A DNA stretch of 8,224 nucleotides from JBBTYG01 sp964483045 (GCA_964483045.1 CAYZZK010000043.1:1-8224), one strand, 5' to 3'; counted from the first letter of the stretch, positions 1 through 6,294 are shown. Notes: a model not told the origin generated them from the letters alone. Numbers and translations: made by a program.

Positions 1-2
1 TT

Positions 3-407
3 GGATGGTATATTCGTAATCAAACTCTCAATCCAAGAGCAACTATTCCCAATGTTTTTGAGCGCATGTTGGGTTTCTTTGTACAACAAGGAAAGAAAGA
101 AGACGATGACCTGCTCTATTACAACGCCGACCTCGCTGACTTCATCGTGAATGGCAGCACAAAGACAAAGGTGGCCGCGGAAGGCATCGTAGATAAAATT
201 GCCAAACAACCCGATGGCGATTATCACATCATTATGCGCCCGCAGTATGTTCCCGTCGGTTTATATCTCGTGACTGAAGCTATCCCAGAAATAAAATTGC
301 CTCTCCCGAAAGAAGGAGACCATATTAAAATTTGGGGCATTGTGCGGTTTGATATACTTCATAATTGGTGGGAACTTCACCCGGTCATTGGATGGGAGAA
401 GTTGTAG
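3..407 (+). CDS. Hypothetical protein, C-terminal part (OB-like end), 5' truncated
   Basis: I do not recognise this gene. The frame is open to the left window edge and the residues before the first ATG (base 66) look protein-like, so this is probably the 3' part of a longer gene; starting at 66 would leave 113 residues. The protein is soluble, with no membrane segment or signal peptide. After an acidic, Lys-rich stretch, the last 75 or so residues alternate short hydrophobic strands and turns and end in IWGIVRFDILHNWWELHPV followed by IGWEKL. An ending of the type 'G-x-V-x-x-D-x-x-H-x-W-W-E-L-H-P-V' is, from memory, typical of small OB-fold domains, in which the conserved His and Trp-Glu-x-His lie on the last strands. 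That fold assignment is inference and no catalytic role can be stated. It ends in TAG and no terminator is obvious behind it. Confidence 0.6.
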   Translation, partial: GWYIRNQTLNPRATIPNVFERMLGFFVQQGKKEDDDLLYYNADLADFIVNGSTKTKVAAEGIVDKIAKQPDGDYHIIMRPQYVPVGLYLVTEAIPEIKLPLPKEGDHIKIWGIVRFDILHNWWELHPVIGWEKL

Positions 408-694
408 AAACGGCGTGGGAGTTGAAGTCGAATGCTAGTCACCCCCTGAATCGGCGTGCATATCCAAGATGATGTTCGCCGATGAGCTTGCATTCATATC
501 ATTCTCTTCTATGTCAGTGCTTGATACATTTCCCCGTCCAGTGCTTGAACTTGCCGGCGGAGTGGTCGGTGAAGTATTGCGTACAGGAATTATATTCGAC
601 CGCATCGGACAAAAGCCAGAATAGAAAGGAGAACCCGAAAATCGCCATCAAGCTCCGTAAGAAATCAGCGATAAAAACGTCTCCTGTATAAGAT
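408..694. other. Gap without a confident gene between the OB-like gene and the deacetylase
   Basis: No RNA gene, mobile element or convincing promoter is visible in these 287 bases. They contain one inverted repeat (450-483, listed separately) and several overlapping open frames. The most protein-like frame is on the plus strand, ATG at 469 or 472 to TAG at 622-624 (about 50 codons, no Cys, balanced composition), but it has no Shine-Dalgarno and no family I recognise. An AAAGGAGA stretch at 625-632 looks like a ribosome-binding site but no ATG, GTG or TTG start follows at a usable distance. The stretch may be a decayed gene or leader sequence for the deacetylase. Confidence 0.45.
450..483. 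repeat. Perfect 7-bp inverted repeat, possible hairpin
   Basis: ATCGGCG at 450-456 is the exact reverse complement of CGCCGAT at 477-483, with a 20-base loop that holds a small ATC-CAA-GAT sub-hairpin (462-470). No T-run follows, so it is not a standard Rho-independent terminator. It could be an operator or an RNA hairpin, or chance. Confidence 0.35.
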
Positions 695-1471
695 ATGGCC
701 AAGCCGTTCTTCGTTTTTCTCGTAGTAATCCTTGTCCTCGGCATTGTAACCGCCGTATATTCTTTGGCCATGCAAAACACGGCGGCGCTGAAACAGCAAG
801 AGGGAACCGGAAGCCAGTTTGCGATGGTTTCTTTCAATTTTGACGACGGCTATCTTTCCAGCTACCGGATCGCGCTGCCGATATTCAACGCCGCCGGATT
901 CAAGACTACGCAGTACATGATCACCAAAGCATTTTTAAAAAGCGGCTACGTGAACCAGCAGCAAATCCTCGCGATGCAAGCCGAAGGACACGAGATCGGC
1001 GCACATACGCGAACCCATCCCTACCTTACGCAGTTAACTCCTGCCCAGGCGTGGGAGGAAATTTTTGGATCGCGGCAGGACCTGCTCAATATTGGGATAC
1101 GGTCGGTGGATACTCTCGCATATCCCTACGGAGATGAAAACGCGGCGATCGAGAAGATGGCCAAAGAGGCGGGCTTTACCGGAGCGCGAACGACCAATCC
1201 GGGGCTTAACGACCCCGGCAGCGATCGATTTCTTTTGAGACGGCAACGAGTGCAAAGCGACACGAGCTTCGATGAAGTGAAAAAATCCATCGATGAAGCG
1301 ATACAGGAAAAAAAGTGGGCTATTTTAGTATTTCATCGAACGGACGAGAATGGAGAGATAGAAAGTGCGCGGCACGAACTGATTCAAAAAATCGTCGACT
1401 ACGTCAAACAGAAAAAAGTGCCCGTGGTTACGACCGCCGAAGGGCTAAAAATACTCGACGGCTCTCAATAA
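695..1471 (+). CDS. Membrane-anchored polysaccharide deacetylase (CE4 family)
   Basis: Zinc-dependent deacetylase of the NodB/CE4 fold, expected to remove N- or O-acetyl groups from a cell-surface glycan such as peptidoglycan or an exopolysaccharide. Residues 4-24 form one hydrophobic segment after a short basic start, with no lipobox, so the enzyme is probably anchored with its catalytic domain outside the membrane. The CE4 motifs appear in order: FDDG at 49-52 (Asp50 catalytic base, Asp51 metal ligand), H-T-R-T-H at 104-108 (His104 and His108 complete the zinc triad), the YPYG motif at 143-146, and LVFH at 211-214 (His214, catalytic acid). All catalytic residues are kept, so it should be active. 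At 258 residues it is one catalytic domain plus an anchor. The ATG at 695 is favoured because an in-frame TAA lies at 689-691; no Shine-Dalgarno is seen. The exact substrate cannot be read from the sequence. Confidence 0.9.
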   Translation: MAKPFFVFLVVILVLGIVTAVYSLAMQNTAALKQQEGTGSQFAMVSFNFDDGYLSSYRIALPIFNAAGFKTTQYMITKAFLKSGYVNQQQILAMQAEGHEIGAHTRTHPYLTQLTPAQAWEEIFGSRQDLLNIGIRSVDTLAYPYGDENAAIEKMAKEAGFTGARTTNPGLNDPGSDRFLLRRQRVQSDTSFDEVKKSIDEAIQEKKWAILVFHRTDENGEIESARHELIQKIVDYVKQKKVPVVTTAEGLKILDGSQ

Positions 1472-1476
1472 AAATA

Positions 1477-1560
1477 AAAAAGGCGGCCGTTTTTGTCGTA
1501 TATAAATCCGTTCGGCCAAAACGAATCGGGTCCTCTTGCGGACGCCCGGTTTGATTTTAT
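1477..1560 (+). terminator. Probable terminator region after the deacetylase
   Basis: There are two weak-to-moderate candidates in tandem. The first is an A-tract, GG-CGG-CC core and T-run at 1477-1494, with a three-base loop and one bulged G. The second is a hairpin at 1527-1548, in which CGGG and TCC pair with GGA and CCCG around a TCTTGC loop and a two-base bulge, followed by the T-rich stretch 1550-1562. The second is the better one. Either would separate the deacetylase from the FemAB promoter downstream. Confidence 0.45.
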
Positions 1561-1577
1561 TTCCAGCCACACTAAAA

Positions 1578-1606
1578 TTGTCTCCTCCGGAAATTTTTGA
1601 TAGAGT
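1578..1606 (+). promoter_or_regulatory. Sigma-70-type promoter with extended -10 for the FemAB-MurE-like operon
   Basis: The -35 box TTGTCT (1578-1583) is separated by exactly 17 bases from the -10 box TAGAGT (1601-1606). The -10 box is preceded by TGA, giving the extended form TGnTAnnnT. Transcription would begin near 1612-1614, leaving a leader of only about 15-17 bases before the ATG at 1629. This short leader supports 1629, not any upstream codon, as the FemAB start. Confidence 0.6.
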
Positions 1607-1628
1607 GGATGCAACCCTGCTGCTTATT

Positions 1629-2672
1629 ATGCCCTTCCCACTTGAATTAAAAGAGGTTTTTTCTGAAAGTGAAAGCAATCTTCTCTCTCTTGATCCCCAC
1701 GCGCCTTTCACGCAGGCATATTTTTATGGCGAGTGGCAGAAAAGTTTGGGCAGACCCGTCAAGAGATTTGCCGTAAAATCCGGTTCCGATGTTTTATGTC
1801 TTTTTCAACTGATTACCTATCCTCTTTTTCGCGGGAAAAATTGCATGTATGCGCCCTATGGGCCGGTGGCAAAAACGTTTTCCGGAGAACTACTCATATT
1901 CCTCAAGGAAAAGCTGGCCGGGCTCGCCCAAAAAGAAAATGCTGTTTTCGTCCGGCTGGATTTCACGCCGCCGGTACATGCCGCGCAACGCGAATTAATC
2001 GAACTAAACTTTAAAAAAGCGCCGCTCCACACGTACCACTCGGCATACTTTCAGCCCCGGACGGAGTGGATTCTCGATTTAAAAAAGTCACGCGACGAAC
2101 TGCTCAAAGACATGGATCCGAAAACGCGCTACGGAATACGAACGGCCGAAAAGCGGGGCATACGAGTTGAAATTATAAAAACAGGCATTGAGGGATATTT
2201 CAACAACTTCTACGCGCTCATGGAGGAAACTTCGCGGCGGAACAAGTTCGGCCTTCACCCGAAAGAATATTACAAGCGCATTTTCGACGATTCGGCGAAA
2301 CGGGGAAATGCATATCTAGTCATTGCCAGCTACGAAAAGAAAATTTTGGTTGTCGATTTTATCCTCGTTTTCGGCGCCGCAGCGAACTATGTTTTTTCGG
2401 GTTCAAGCGCCGAACATCGGAATTTGATGCCTTCATACCTTGCCCAATGGGAAGCAATATGCCACGCGCAGAAACTCGGCTGTGCGGAATATAATTTCGG
2501 AGGTGTCGCGGCGACGCGAGATTCTCATAAAGCGTGGGAAGGTTTATCATTTTTCAAAAAAAGATTCGGAGGCAAGGAATTGATTCATTCACCGTTTTAC
2601 GATTTGGTAGCACAGCCGGCATGGTATCGGCTCTATAGTTTAAGAAAACTTGCACAGAAAATCGCAGCATGA
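1629..2672 (+). CDS. FemAB/FemX-family peptidoglycan bridge aminoacyltransferase
   Basis: Enzymes of this family move an amino acid from aminoacyl-tRNA to the stem peptide of a peptidoglycan precursor at the inner face of the membrane, starting or extending the interpeptide bridge. The protein (347 residues) has two GNAT-like halves. Visible signatures are F-x-Q-x-Y-F-Y-G-E-W-Q (27-37), YAPYGP at 74-79, WILDL followed by a DELL-x-x-M-x-P-K-T-R-Y-x-I-R-x-A-E-K-x-G-I block (147-178), FYALMEETSRR (194-204), and the second-domain stretch from FSGSS (256-260) through MPSYLAQWEAI (267-277) to YNFGG (288-292) and FFKKRFGG (308-315). The length fits the short, FemX-like members without the coiled-coil arm of FemA. 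The frame stays open to a TTG at 1536, but that extension crosses the promoter and terminator, so ATG 1629 is chosen. The stop overlaps the next gene as ATGA. Which amino acid is transferred is unknown. Confidence 0.88.
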   Translation: MPFPLELKEVFSESESNLLSLDPHAPFTQAYFYGEWQKSLGRPVKRFAVKSGSDVLCLFQLITYPLFRGKNCMYAPYGPVAKTFSGELLIFLKEKLAGLAQKENAVFVRLDFTPPVHAAQRELIELNFKKAPLHTYHSAYFQPRTEWILDLKKSRDELLKDMDPKTRYGIRTAEKRGIRVEIIKTGIEGYFNNFYALMEETSRRNKFGLHPKEYYKRIFDDSAKRGNAYLVIASYEKKILVVDFILVFGAAANYVFSGSSAEHRNLMPSYLAQWEAICHAQKLGCAEYNFGGVAATRDSHKAWEGLSFFKKRFGGKELIHSPFYDLVAQPAWYRLYSLRKLAQKIAA

Positions 2673-4018
2673 AACGCTTCATTAAAAAACTGATTCCGGA
2701 AAAAATACTGCTTTTCTATCACTACCTCATCGCATTATGTGCGGCGGTATGGTTCGGATTTCCGTCGAAAAAAATGGTTGTCATAGGAGTCACCGGCACA
2801 AAGGGCAAAACCTCTACGGCAAATTTCATCTGGTCGTGCCTTGCCGCCGGCGGATTTAAAACCGGGATCATCACCACGGCAAACATCAAAATCGGCGAAA
2901 AAGAACTGCTCAACGCATACCACATGACAATGCCCGGGAGATTCACCATTCAGCGCTTACTGGCAAACATGGTGGAGGATGGATGCACGCATTGCGTCGT
3001 GGAAACCACCTCCGAAGGCATCAAGCAATTCAGAACAGTGGGCATTTATTACGATATCGCCGTATTTACCAATCTTTCGCAGGAACACCTCGAAGCGCAC
3101 CACGGCGACTTCGAAGAATACAAGTGGGTGAAAGGCAGAATATTTGAGGATCTCTCTCGCCGGCCGCGCAAAAATATTCTCGGAACAGAAATCCCCACTG
3201 CCATAATCGTAAATGGAGATAGCCAGCACTCATCCTATTATTTGAGTTTTCAAGCGGACAGAAAAATCACTTTCGGATTGAGCTCCGACACCGACTGGAT
3301 GGCAAAAAGTATCCATTCGAATTTCGCAGGGACTGATTTCGAAACGAAAGGCAGAAAATTCAGCATACATATCTTAGGCGCATTCAATGTCTACAACGCG
3401 CTTCCGGCGATAATCATCTCGCACCTCATGGGCGTAAGCGACGATTTAATTTCAAAGGGCCTCGATGATCTCAAAAAAATTCCCGGCAGGATGGAAATTA
3501 TAGATGAAGGGCAGGATTTCCGGGTGCTCGTGGACTACGCACATGAGATGCAGAGCATGGCGCACGCGCTCCAGGCCGCCAATGATCTCAAGCAAGTGAG
3601 AGACGCCAGCGTGATCATCTTACTCGGAGCCGAGGGCGGCGGGCGGGACAAAGCCAAGCGGCCGATCATGGGCGAGCTTTCCGCCAAAATGGCCGACTAT
3701 GTCATTGTCTCAAATGTCGACCCATACGAAGACGATCCGAAACAGATTCTCGAAGATATCGCAACCGCCGCGGAAAAGTTCGGGAAAATACGAAACCAAA
3801 ACCTCTTTGTCATCGAAGACAGGAGGGAGGGAATCCAAAAAGCGCTCTCGCTCGCCAAGAAAAACGACATCGTGCTCATCACCGGTAAAGGCGCGGAACA
3901 GTCAATCATTATTCACGGCCTCCGCTCGCTATGGGACGATCGGGTAGTGGTGCAGGAAGAGCTCAAGAAGCGTTTGGTCTCCGAGCTCTCGCCCTCAAAA
4001 ACTCATATGCCTGCCTAA
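2669..4018 (+). CDS. murE: MurE-like Mur ligase lacking the N-terminal UDP-binding domain
   Basis: ATP-dependent amide ligase of the Mur family, closest to MurE, which joins the third amino acid to UDP-MurNAc-L-Ala-D-Glu. Seen in order: P-loop GTKGKT (43-48), the TNLSQEHLEAHHG block (134-146), Lys155 in WVKGRIF (likely the carbamylated Lys), GAFNVYNALPA (237-247), IPGRMEIID (271-279), VLVDYAHEM (286-294), GGGRDKAKRP (323-332) and ITGKGAE (404-410). The central ATPase and C-terminal domains are thus complete. The usual N-terminal domain of about 85 residues that holds the UDP moiety is absent; residues 12-30 form a hydrophobic helix after a basic start, suggesting membrane association. The DNPR motif that reads diaminopimelate is replaced by VDPY (350-353) in an otherwise alignable block ending EDDP. 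It is translationally coupled to FemAB by ATGA, and its last 56 bases overlap the convergent Nudix gene. The in-vivo substrate is uncertain, so the symbol denotes family, not proven function. Confidence 0.85.
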   Translation: MKRFIKKLIPEKILLFYHYLIALCAAVWFGFPSKKMVVIGVTGTKGKTSTANFIWSCLAAGGFKTGIITTANIKIGEKELLNAYHMTMPGRFTIQRLLANMVEDGCTHCVVETTSEGIKQFRTVGIYYDIAVFTNLSQEHLEAHHGDFEEYKWVKGRIFEDLSRRPRKNILGTEIPTAIIVNGDSQHSSYYLSFQADRKITFGLSSDTDWMAKSIHSNFAGTDFETKGRKFSIHILGAFNVYNALPAIIISHLMGVSDDLISKGLDDLKKIPGRMEIIDEGQDFRVLVDYAHEMQSMAHALQAANDLKQVRDASVIILLGAEGGGRDKAKRPIMGELSAKMADYVIVSNVDPYEDDPKQILEDIATAAEKFGKIRNQNLFVIEDRREGIQKALSLAKKNDIVLITGKGAEQSIIIHGLRSLWDDRVVVQEELKKRLVSELSPSKTHMPA

Positions 4019-4409
4019 ATACCCGCTGGCTGTCCTTGTATCTCCCTAAAATATTCCTCGCATCGCGAATTAGAAACCACCCATATCCTTCGTGCTCGTC
4101 TGAAAGTTTTATGTCTACGGTGCGAGTCTCGGCGAGATAAAAAATCACGATCTTGAAAATCTGCTGCCCTTGACGCTTGAAGTAAAACCGCTCGTGCGCC
4201 TTAAAATCTTTTATAAGTCGCAAGTCCTGGCCTGCAAGCCCGGTTTCCTCCTTTACCTCCCGGAGCGCCGCGGCCAAACTATCTTCTTCTTTTTCTATTT
4301 TGCCTTTCGCAAAATTCCAATAATTATGGCCGTGATAGAGAAGCAAAAACTTGGGACCCTCTACGGTTCTTCTAAAAATGATGATTCCGGCGGAAATTTC
4401 TTTACGCAT
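3963..4409 (-). CDS. Nudix hydrolase, Ap4A hydrolase-like
   Basis: Nudix enzymes cleave nucleoside diphosphates linked to another group, using Mg2+ held by the Nudix box. The box is perfect: Gly36, five residues, Glu42, seven residues, then Arg50-Glu51, Glu54-Glu55 and Gly57-Leu58 (GX5EX7REUXEEXGU). The N-terminus SAGIIIFRR (6-14), with FLLLYHG (21-27) and NYWNFAKGKIEKEED (29-43), resembles asymmetrical diadenosine-tetraphosphatases, where this layout clears Ap4A and related dinucleotides. The length of 148 residues is usual and no other domain or signal peptide is present. The ATG at 4409 has no Shine-Dalgarno and follows a leader of about 80 bases from a putative promoter at 4498-4525. The gene ends in TGA inside the 3' end of the convergent MurE-like gene. 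The family is certain, but the substrate is only suggested: other Nudix activities such as 8-oxo-dGTP or NADH pyrophosphatase cannot be excluded. Confidence 0.9.
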   Translation of the reverse strand: MRKEISAGIIIFRRTVEGPKFLLLYHGHNYWNFAKGKIEKEEDSLAAALREVKEETGLAGQDLRLIKDFKAHERFYFKRQGQQIFKIVIFYLAETRTVDIKLSDEHEGYGWFLIRDARNILGRYKDSQRVFRQAYEFLRARARRPNAS

Positions 4410-4421
4410 GAAAAATAAATT

Positions 4422-4436
4422 GGCTCGGGCGAGTCC
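4422..4436 (-). promoter_or_regulatory. Small GC-rich hairpin in the Nudix leader
   Basis: Read on the minus strand, GG-a-CTC, a GCCC loop and GAG-CC form a five-pair stem with one bulged A. It is followed by AATTTATTTTT and then the ATG at 4409. It resembles a weak terminator or attenuator placed directly before the start codon, or a structure affecting ribosome entry. The stem is short, so chance is quite possible. Confidence 0.25.
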
Positions 4437-4497
4437 GGAAGCTCTCTAAAAACTTTGCCCAATTTGCCAATAGATTATTTGCTAAACCAATGTCTAT

Positions 4498-4525
4498 ATT
4501 GTATCAAACAATAAGTTAAAAACAA
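4498..4525 (-). promoter_or_regulatory. Putative promoter of the Nudix gene (extended -10)
   Basis: On the minus strand, TTGTTT (4525-4520) is followed after 16 bases by TACAAT (4503-4498), with TGA directly before it, giving the extended -10 pattern TGnTAnnnT also seen before FemAB. Transcription would start near 4491. The -35 box overlaps the outer edge of the PolX terminator stem, so this promoter lies immediately behind the upstream transcript's end. Confidence 0.55.
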
Positions 4526-4552
4526 ATGAAGGTTCGGGCGCTTCCTTCATTT
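4524..4552 (-). terminator. Bidirectional Rho-independent terminator at the end of polX
   Basis: AAATGAAGG (4524-4532) and CCTTCATTT (4544-4552) form a perfect nine-pair stem around an 11-base loop. On the minus strand the stem is followed by GTTTTT, on the plus strand by more T residues (TTTTTTAAG), so it can act in both directions. The PolX stop codon TGA (4549-4547) and its last Lys codon lie inside the stem. Confidence 0.8.
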
Positions 4553-6289
4553 TTTTAAGAAGCCGAGCATTTTCTCCAATGGCCACGCGTTAATTACATC
4601 CTTTTTTTCCGCCCAGCCGCGGCGCGCTTGGGCAATGCCATATTCCAAAAAATAATAGTGCCGGGAGGAATGTCCGTCGGAATTAATCGCGATCCTCACG
4701 CCCGCTTCGACGCACTTTCGCACGTACTCCTCTTTCAGGTCCGAGCGCTCGGGGAAAGAGTTGACTTCCATGACAGTCCCGGTTTCACCCGCCACGCGTA
4801 TGATTTCGTCGATATCAATATCGATTGCCGCTCGGCGGTTTATGATGCGCCCCGTCGGATGAAATAAAATGTCCGCGTGCGGATTCGAGATCGCGCGCTT
4901 TACACGCGCGGTCTGTTCAACGCGCCCCAAGTTGAAATAAGAATGAACCGAGACGCCGACAACATCGAGTTTCGAGAGGATGGAATTGGGCAAGTCGAGG
5001 GTGCCGTCTTTTAAAATATCGCATTCGCTGCCTTTCAAAATTTTAATTTTACCGGCAAATTTTTTATTGAGCTTGTCGATTTCTGCCATTTGCTGCAGCA
5101 GTCGCTTTTCGTCGAGCCCGTGCGTCATCGCGAGACGCTTTGTGTGATCAGTGATGGCGATATATTTGAGGCCGCGCGCGATTGCCGCTTGCGCCATCGC
5201 CTCAATCGAGTCCGCCCCGTCGCTCCAATCGCTTTGTACTTGGAGGTCCCCTTGCAGATCGCCGTAGCCGACGAGATTCGGCAGTCCGGGTTTTTCTCCG
5301 CGCGCTTCGCGGATGGAGCATTCGATCTCGCCGGTATTTTCGCGCAATTCCGGCTCTATATATTTCATGCCCAGCGCTTTATAGATTTCCTCTTCTGTTT
5401 TCCCGGCGATTTGCCGCGATCCCTTAAACAGCCCGTACTCATTCAATTTGTAGCCCTTTTTTATCGCGAGCTGCCGGAGACCGACATTGTGGGCTTTAGA
5501 GCCGGTGAAATAATTCAGCGCGGCTCCGTACGATTCGCGCTTCACAACGCGAAGGTCGATGTTGAGCCCTGTTTTGACTTTAACCGATGACTTGGTTTTC
5601 CCCTGCGCAATTATGTTTACCACTCCCGGCATCGAGACGAAACTTTCCATGATTGCTTCCGGCTGCTTTGAGACGGCAAGTATGTCCAGATCCCCGATCG
5701 TATCTTTCCGCCGGCGCGCCGAGCCCGCAACCGTCACCTCTTCCGCGCCCGGAACTTTGAGGAGACGAACATGCACCGACCGGATGCGCGGCATGCTATA
5801 TCCCAAAATAAAACGTGCGCCGGAGGTCGCCACAAACCCGATCCCTTTCAAAATTTTCTCCTCACTCTTTTTCCCGAAACCGGCGAGTCGCGCGATTTTT
5901 CCGGCCTTGGCGGCTTTTTCCAAATCGACTAGATTTCGAATGCCGAGCTTCTCATAGAGTTTCTTCACCGACTTCGGCCCGAGCCCTTCGATTTTGCCGA
6001 GCTCGTCGAGGCGCACAGGCACTTTTTTCTTCAGCTCTTCGTAGTATTTTATTTTTCCGGTCGTTAAAAATTCCTCAATCTTCTCTGCGATCGAGGCACC
6101 GACGCCCGGAACCGCCAAGAGCGCCTTCACGCCGTCCCTTTTAAACAATTCCGCAATTTCTGCTTCGGAATCCGCAATGGCCGCCGCGGCCTTTTCGTAC
6201 GCGCGCGGCTTGAACGGCACATTCTGCATCGCCAAGTATTCGCCGATTTCCCGAAGCAGCTCCGCAATGGCCTGGTTTGAAACGTCCAT
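4547..6289 (-). CDS. polX: DNA polymerase X with PHP domain (PolX), PHP metal motif altered
   Basis: Gap-filling DNA repair polymerase of the X family. The length of 580 residues matches bacterial PolX (about 570-580). The N-terminal 8-kDa-like region has helix-hairpin-helix motifs around 57-70 (LLAVPGVGASIAEKI), 99-110 and 134-147. The polymerase active site is complete: Gly189-Ser190, Asp200 and Asp202 in IGDLDIL, and Asp245 in NIDLR; YFTGSKAHN (260-268) and GYKLNEYGLF (279-288) are also typical. The C-terminal PHP domain, which provides 3'-5' exonuclease and related activities in characterised PolX, has Asp357, His382 (ITDHT), Glu422 (GSE), His449 (SVHS), His477 (FHPTG), Asp538 and His540 (NSDGH). 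The opening motif, normally DLHxH, reads DLQVQ, with Gln350 and Gln352 in place of the two metal-binding His. Polymerase activity is expected; exonuclease activity is in doubt. It starts 5 bases after the MFS stop, so it is probably co-transcribed, and it ends in a strong terminator. Confidence 0.95.
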   Translation of the reverse strand: MDVSNQAIAELLREIGEYLAMQNVPFKPRAYEKAAAAIADSEAEIAELFKRDGVKALLAVPGVGASIAEKIEEFLTTGKIKYYEELKKKVPVRLDELGKIEGLGPKSVKKLYEKLGIRNLVDLEKAAKAGKIARLAGFGKKSEEKILKGIGFVATSGARFILGYSMPRIRSVHVRLLKVPGAEEVTVAGSARRRKDTIGDLDILAVSKQPEAIMESFVSMPGVVNIIAQGKTKSSVKVKTGLNIDLRVVKRESYGAALNYFTGSKAHNVGLRQLAIKKGYKLNEYGLFKGSRQIAGKTEEEIYKALGMKYIEPELRENTGEIECSIREARGEKPGLPNLVGYGDLQGDLQVQSDWSDGADSIEAMAQAAIARGLKYIAITDHTKRLAMTHGLDEKRLLQQMAEIDKLNKKFAGKIKILKGSECDILKDGTLDLPNSILSKLDVVGVSVHSYFNLGRVEQTARVKRAISNPHADILFHPTGRIINRRAAIDIDIDEIIRVAGETGTVMEVNSFPERSDLKEEYVRKCVEAGVRIAINSDGHSSRHYYFLEYGIAQARRGWAEKKDVINAWPLEKMLGFLKK

Positions 6290-6294
6290 CGGAC

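Noticed and set aside
627..685. AGGAGA and TCTCCT as a switch that hides a ribosome-binding site
   Set aside because: The six bases pair perfectly but are 48 apart, and the purine-rich arm has no start codon behind it; chance pairing is likely.
482..691. Open plus-strand frame of 69 codons before the deacetylase
   Set aside because: Composition is unlike a protein (Cys/His-rich start, Lys/Ser-rich end), there is no ribosome-binding site and no recognisable motif; a competing frame over the same bases looks more natural.
514..837. Minus-strand frame of 107 codons with one hydrophobic stretch
   Set aside because: It overlaps the first 48 codons of the deacetylase antisense. Its hydrophobic stretch alone is not evidence and its start lies inside a well-supported gene.
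1536..1628. Upstream TTG start for FemAB adding 31 residues
   Set aside because: The extension would run through the terminator hairpin, the -35 and the -10 boxes; the added residues have no family match and a good ATG follows at 1629.
5090..5590. Long plus-strand frame opposite polX (166 codons)
   Set aside because: It is antisense to highly conserved PolX sequence; it comes from codon bias in the real gene and shows no domain.
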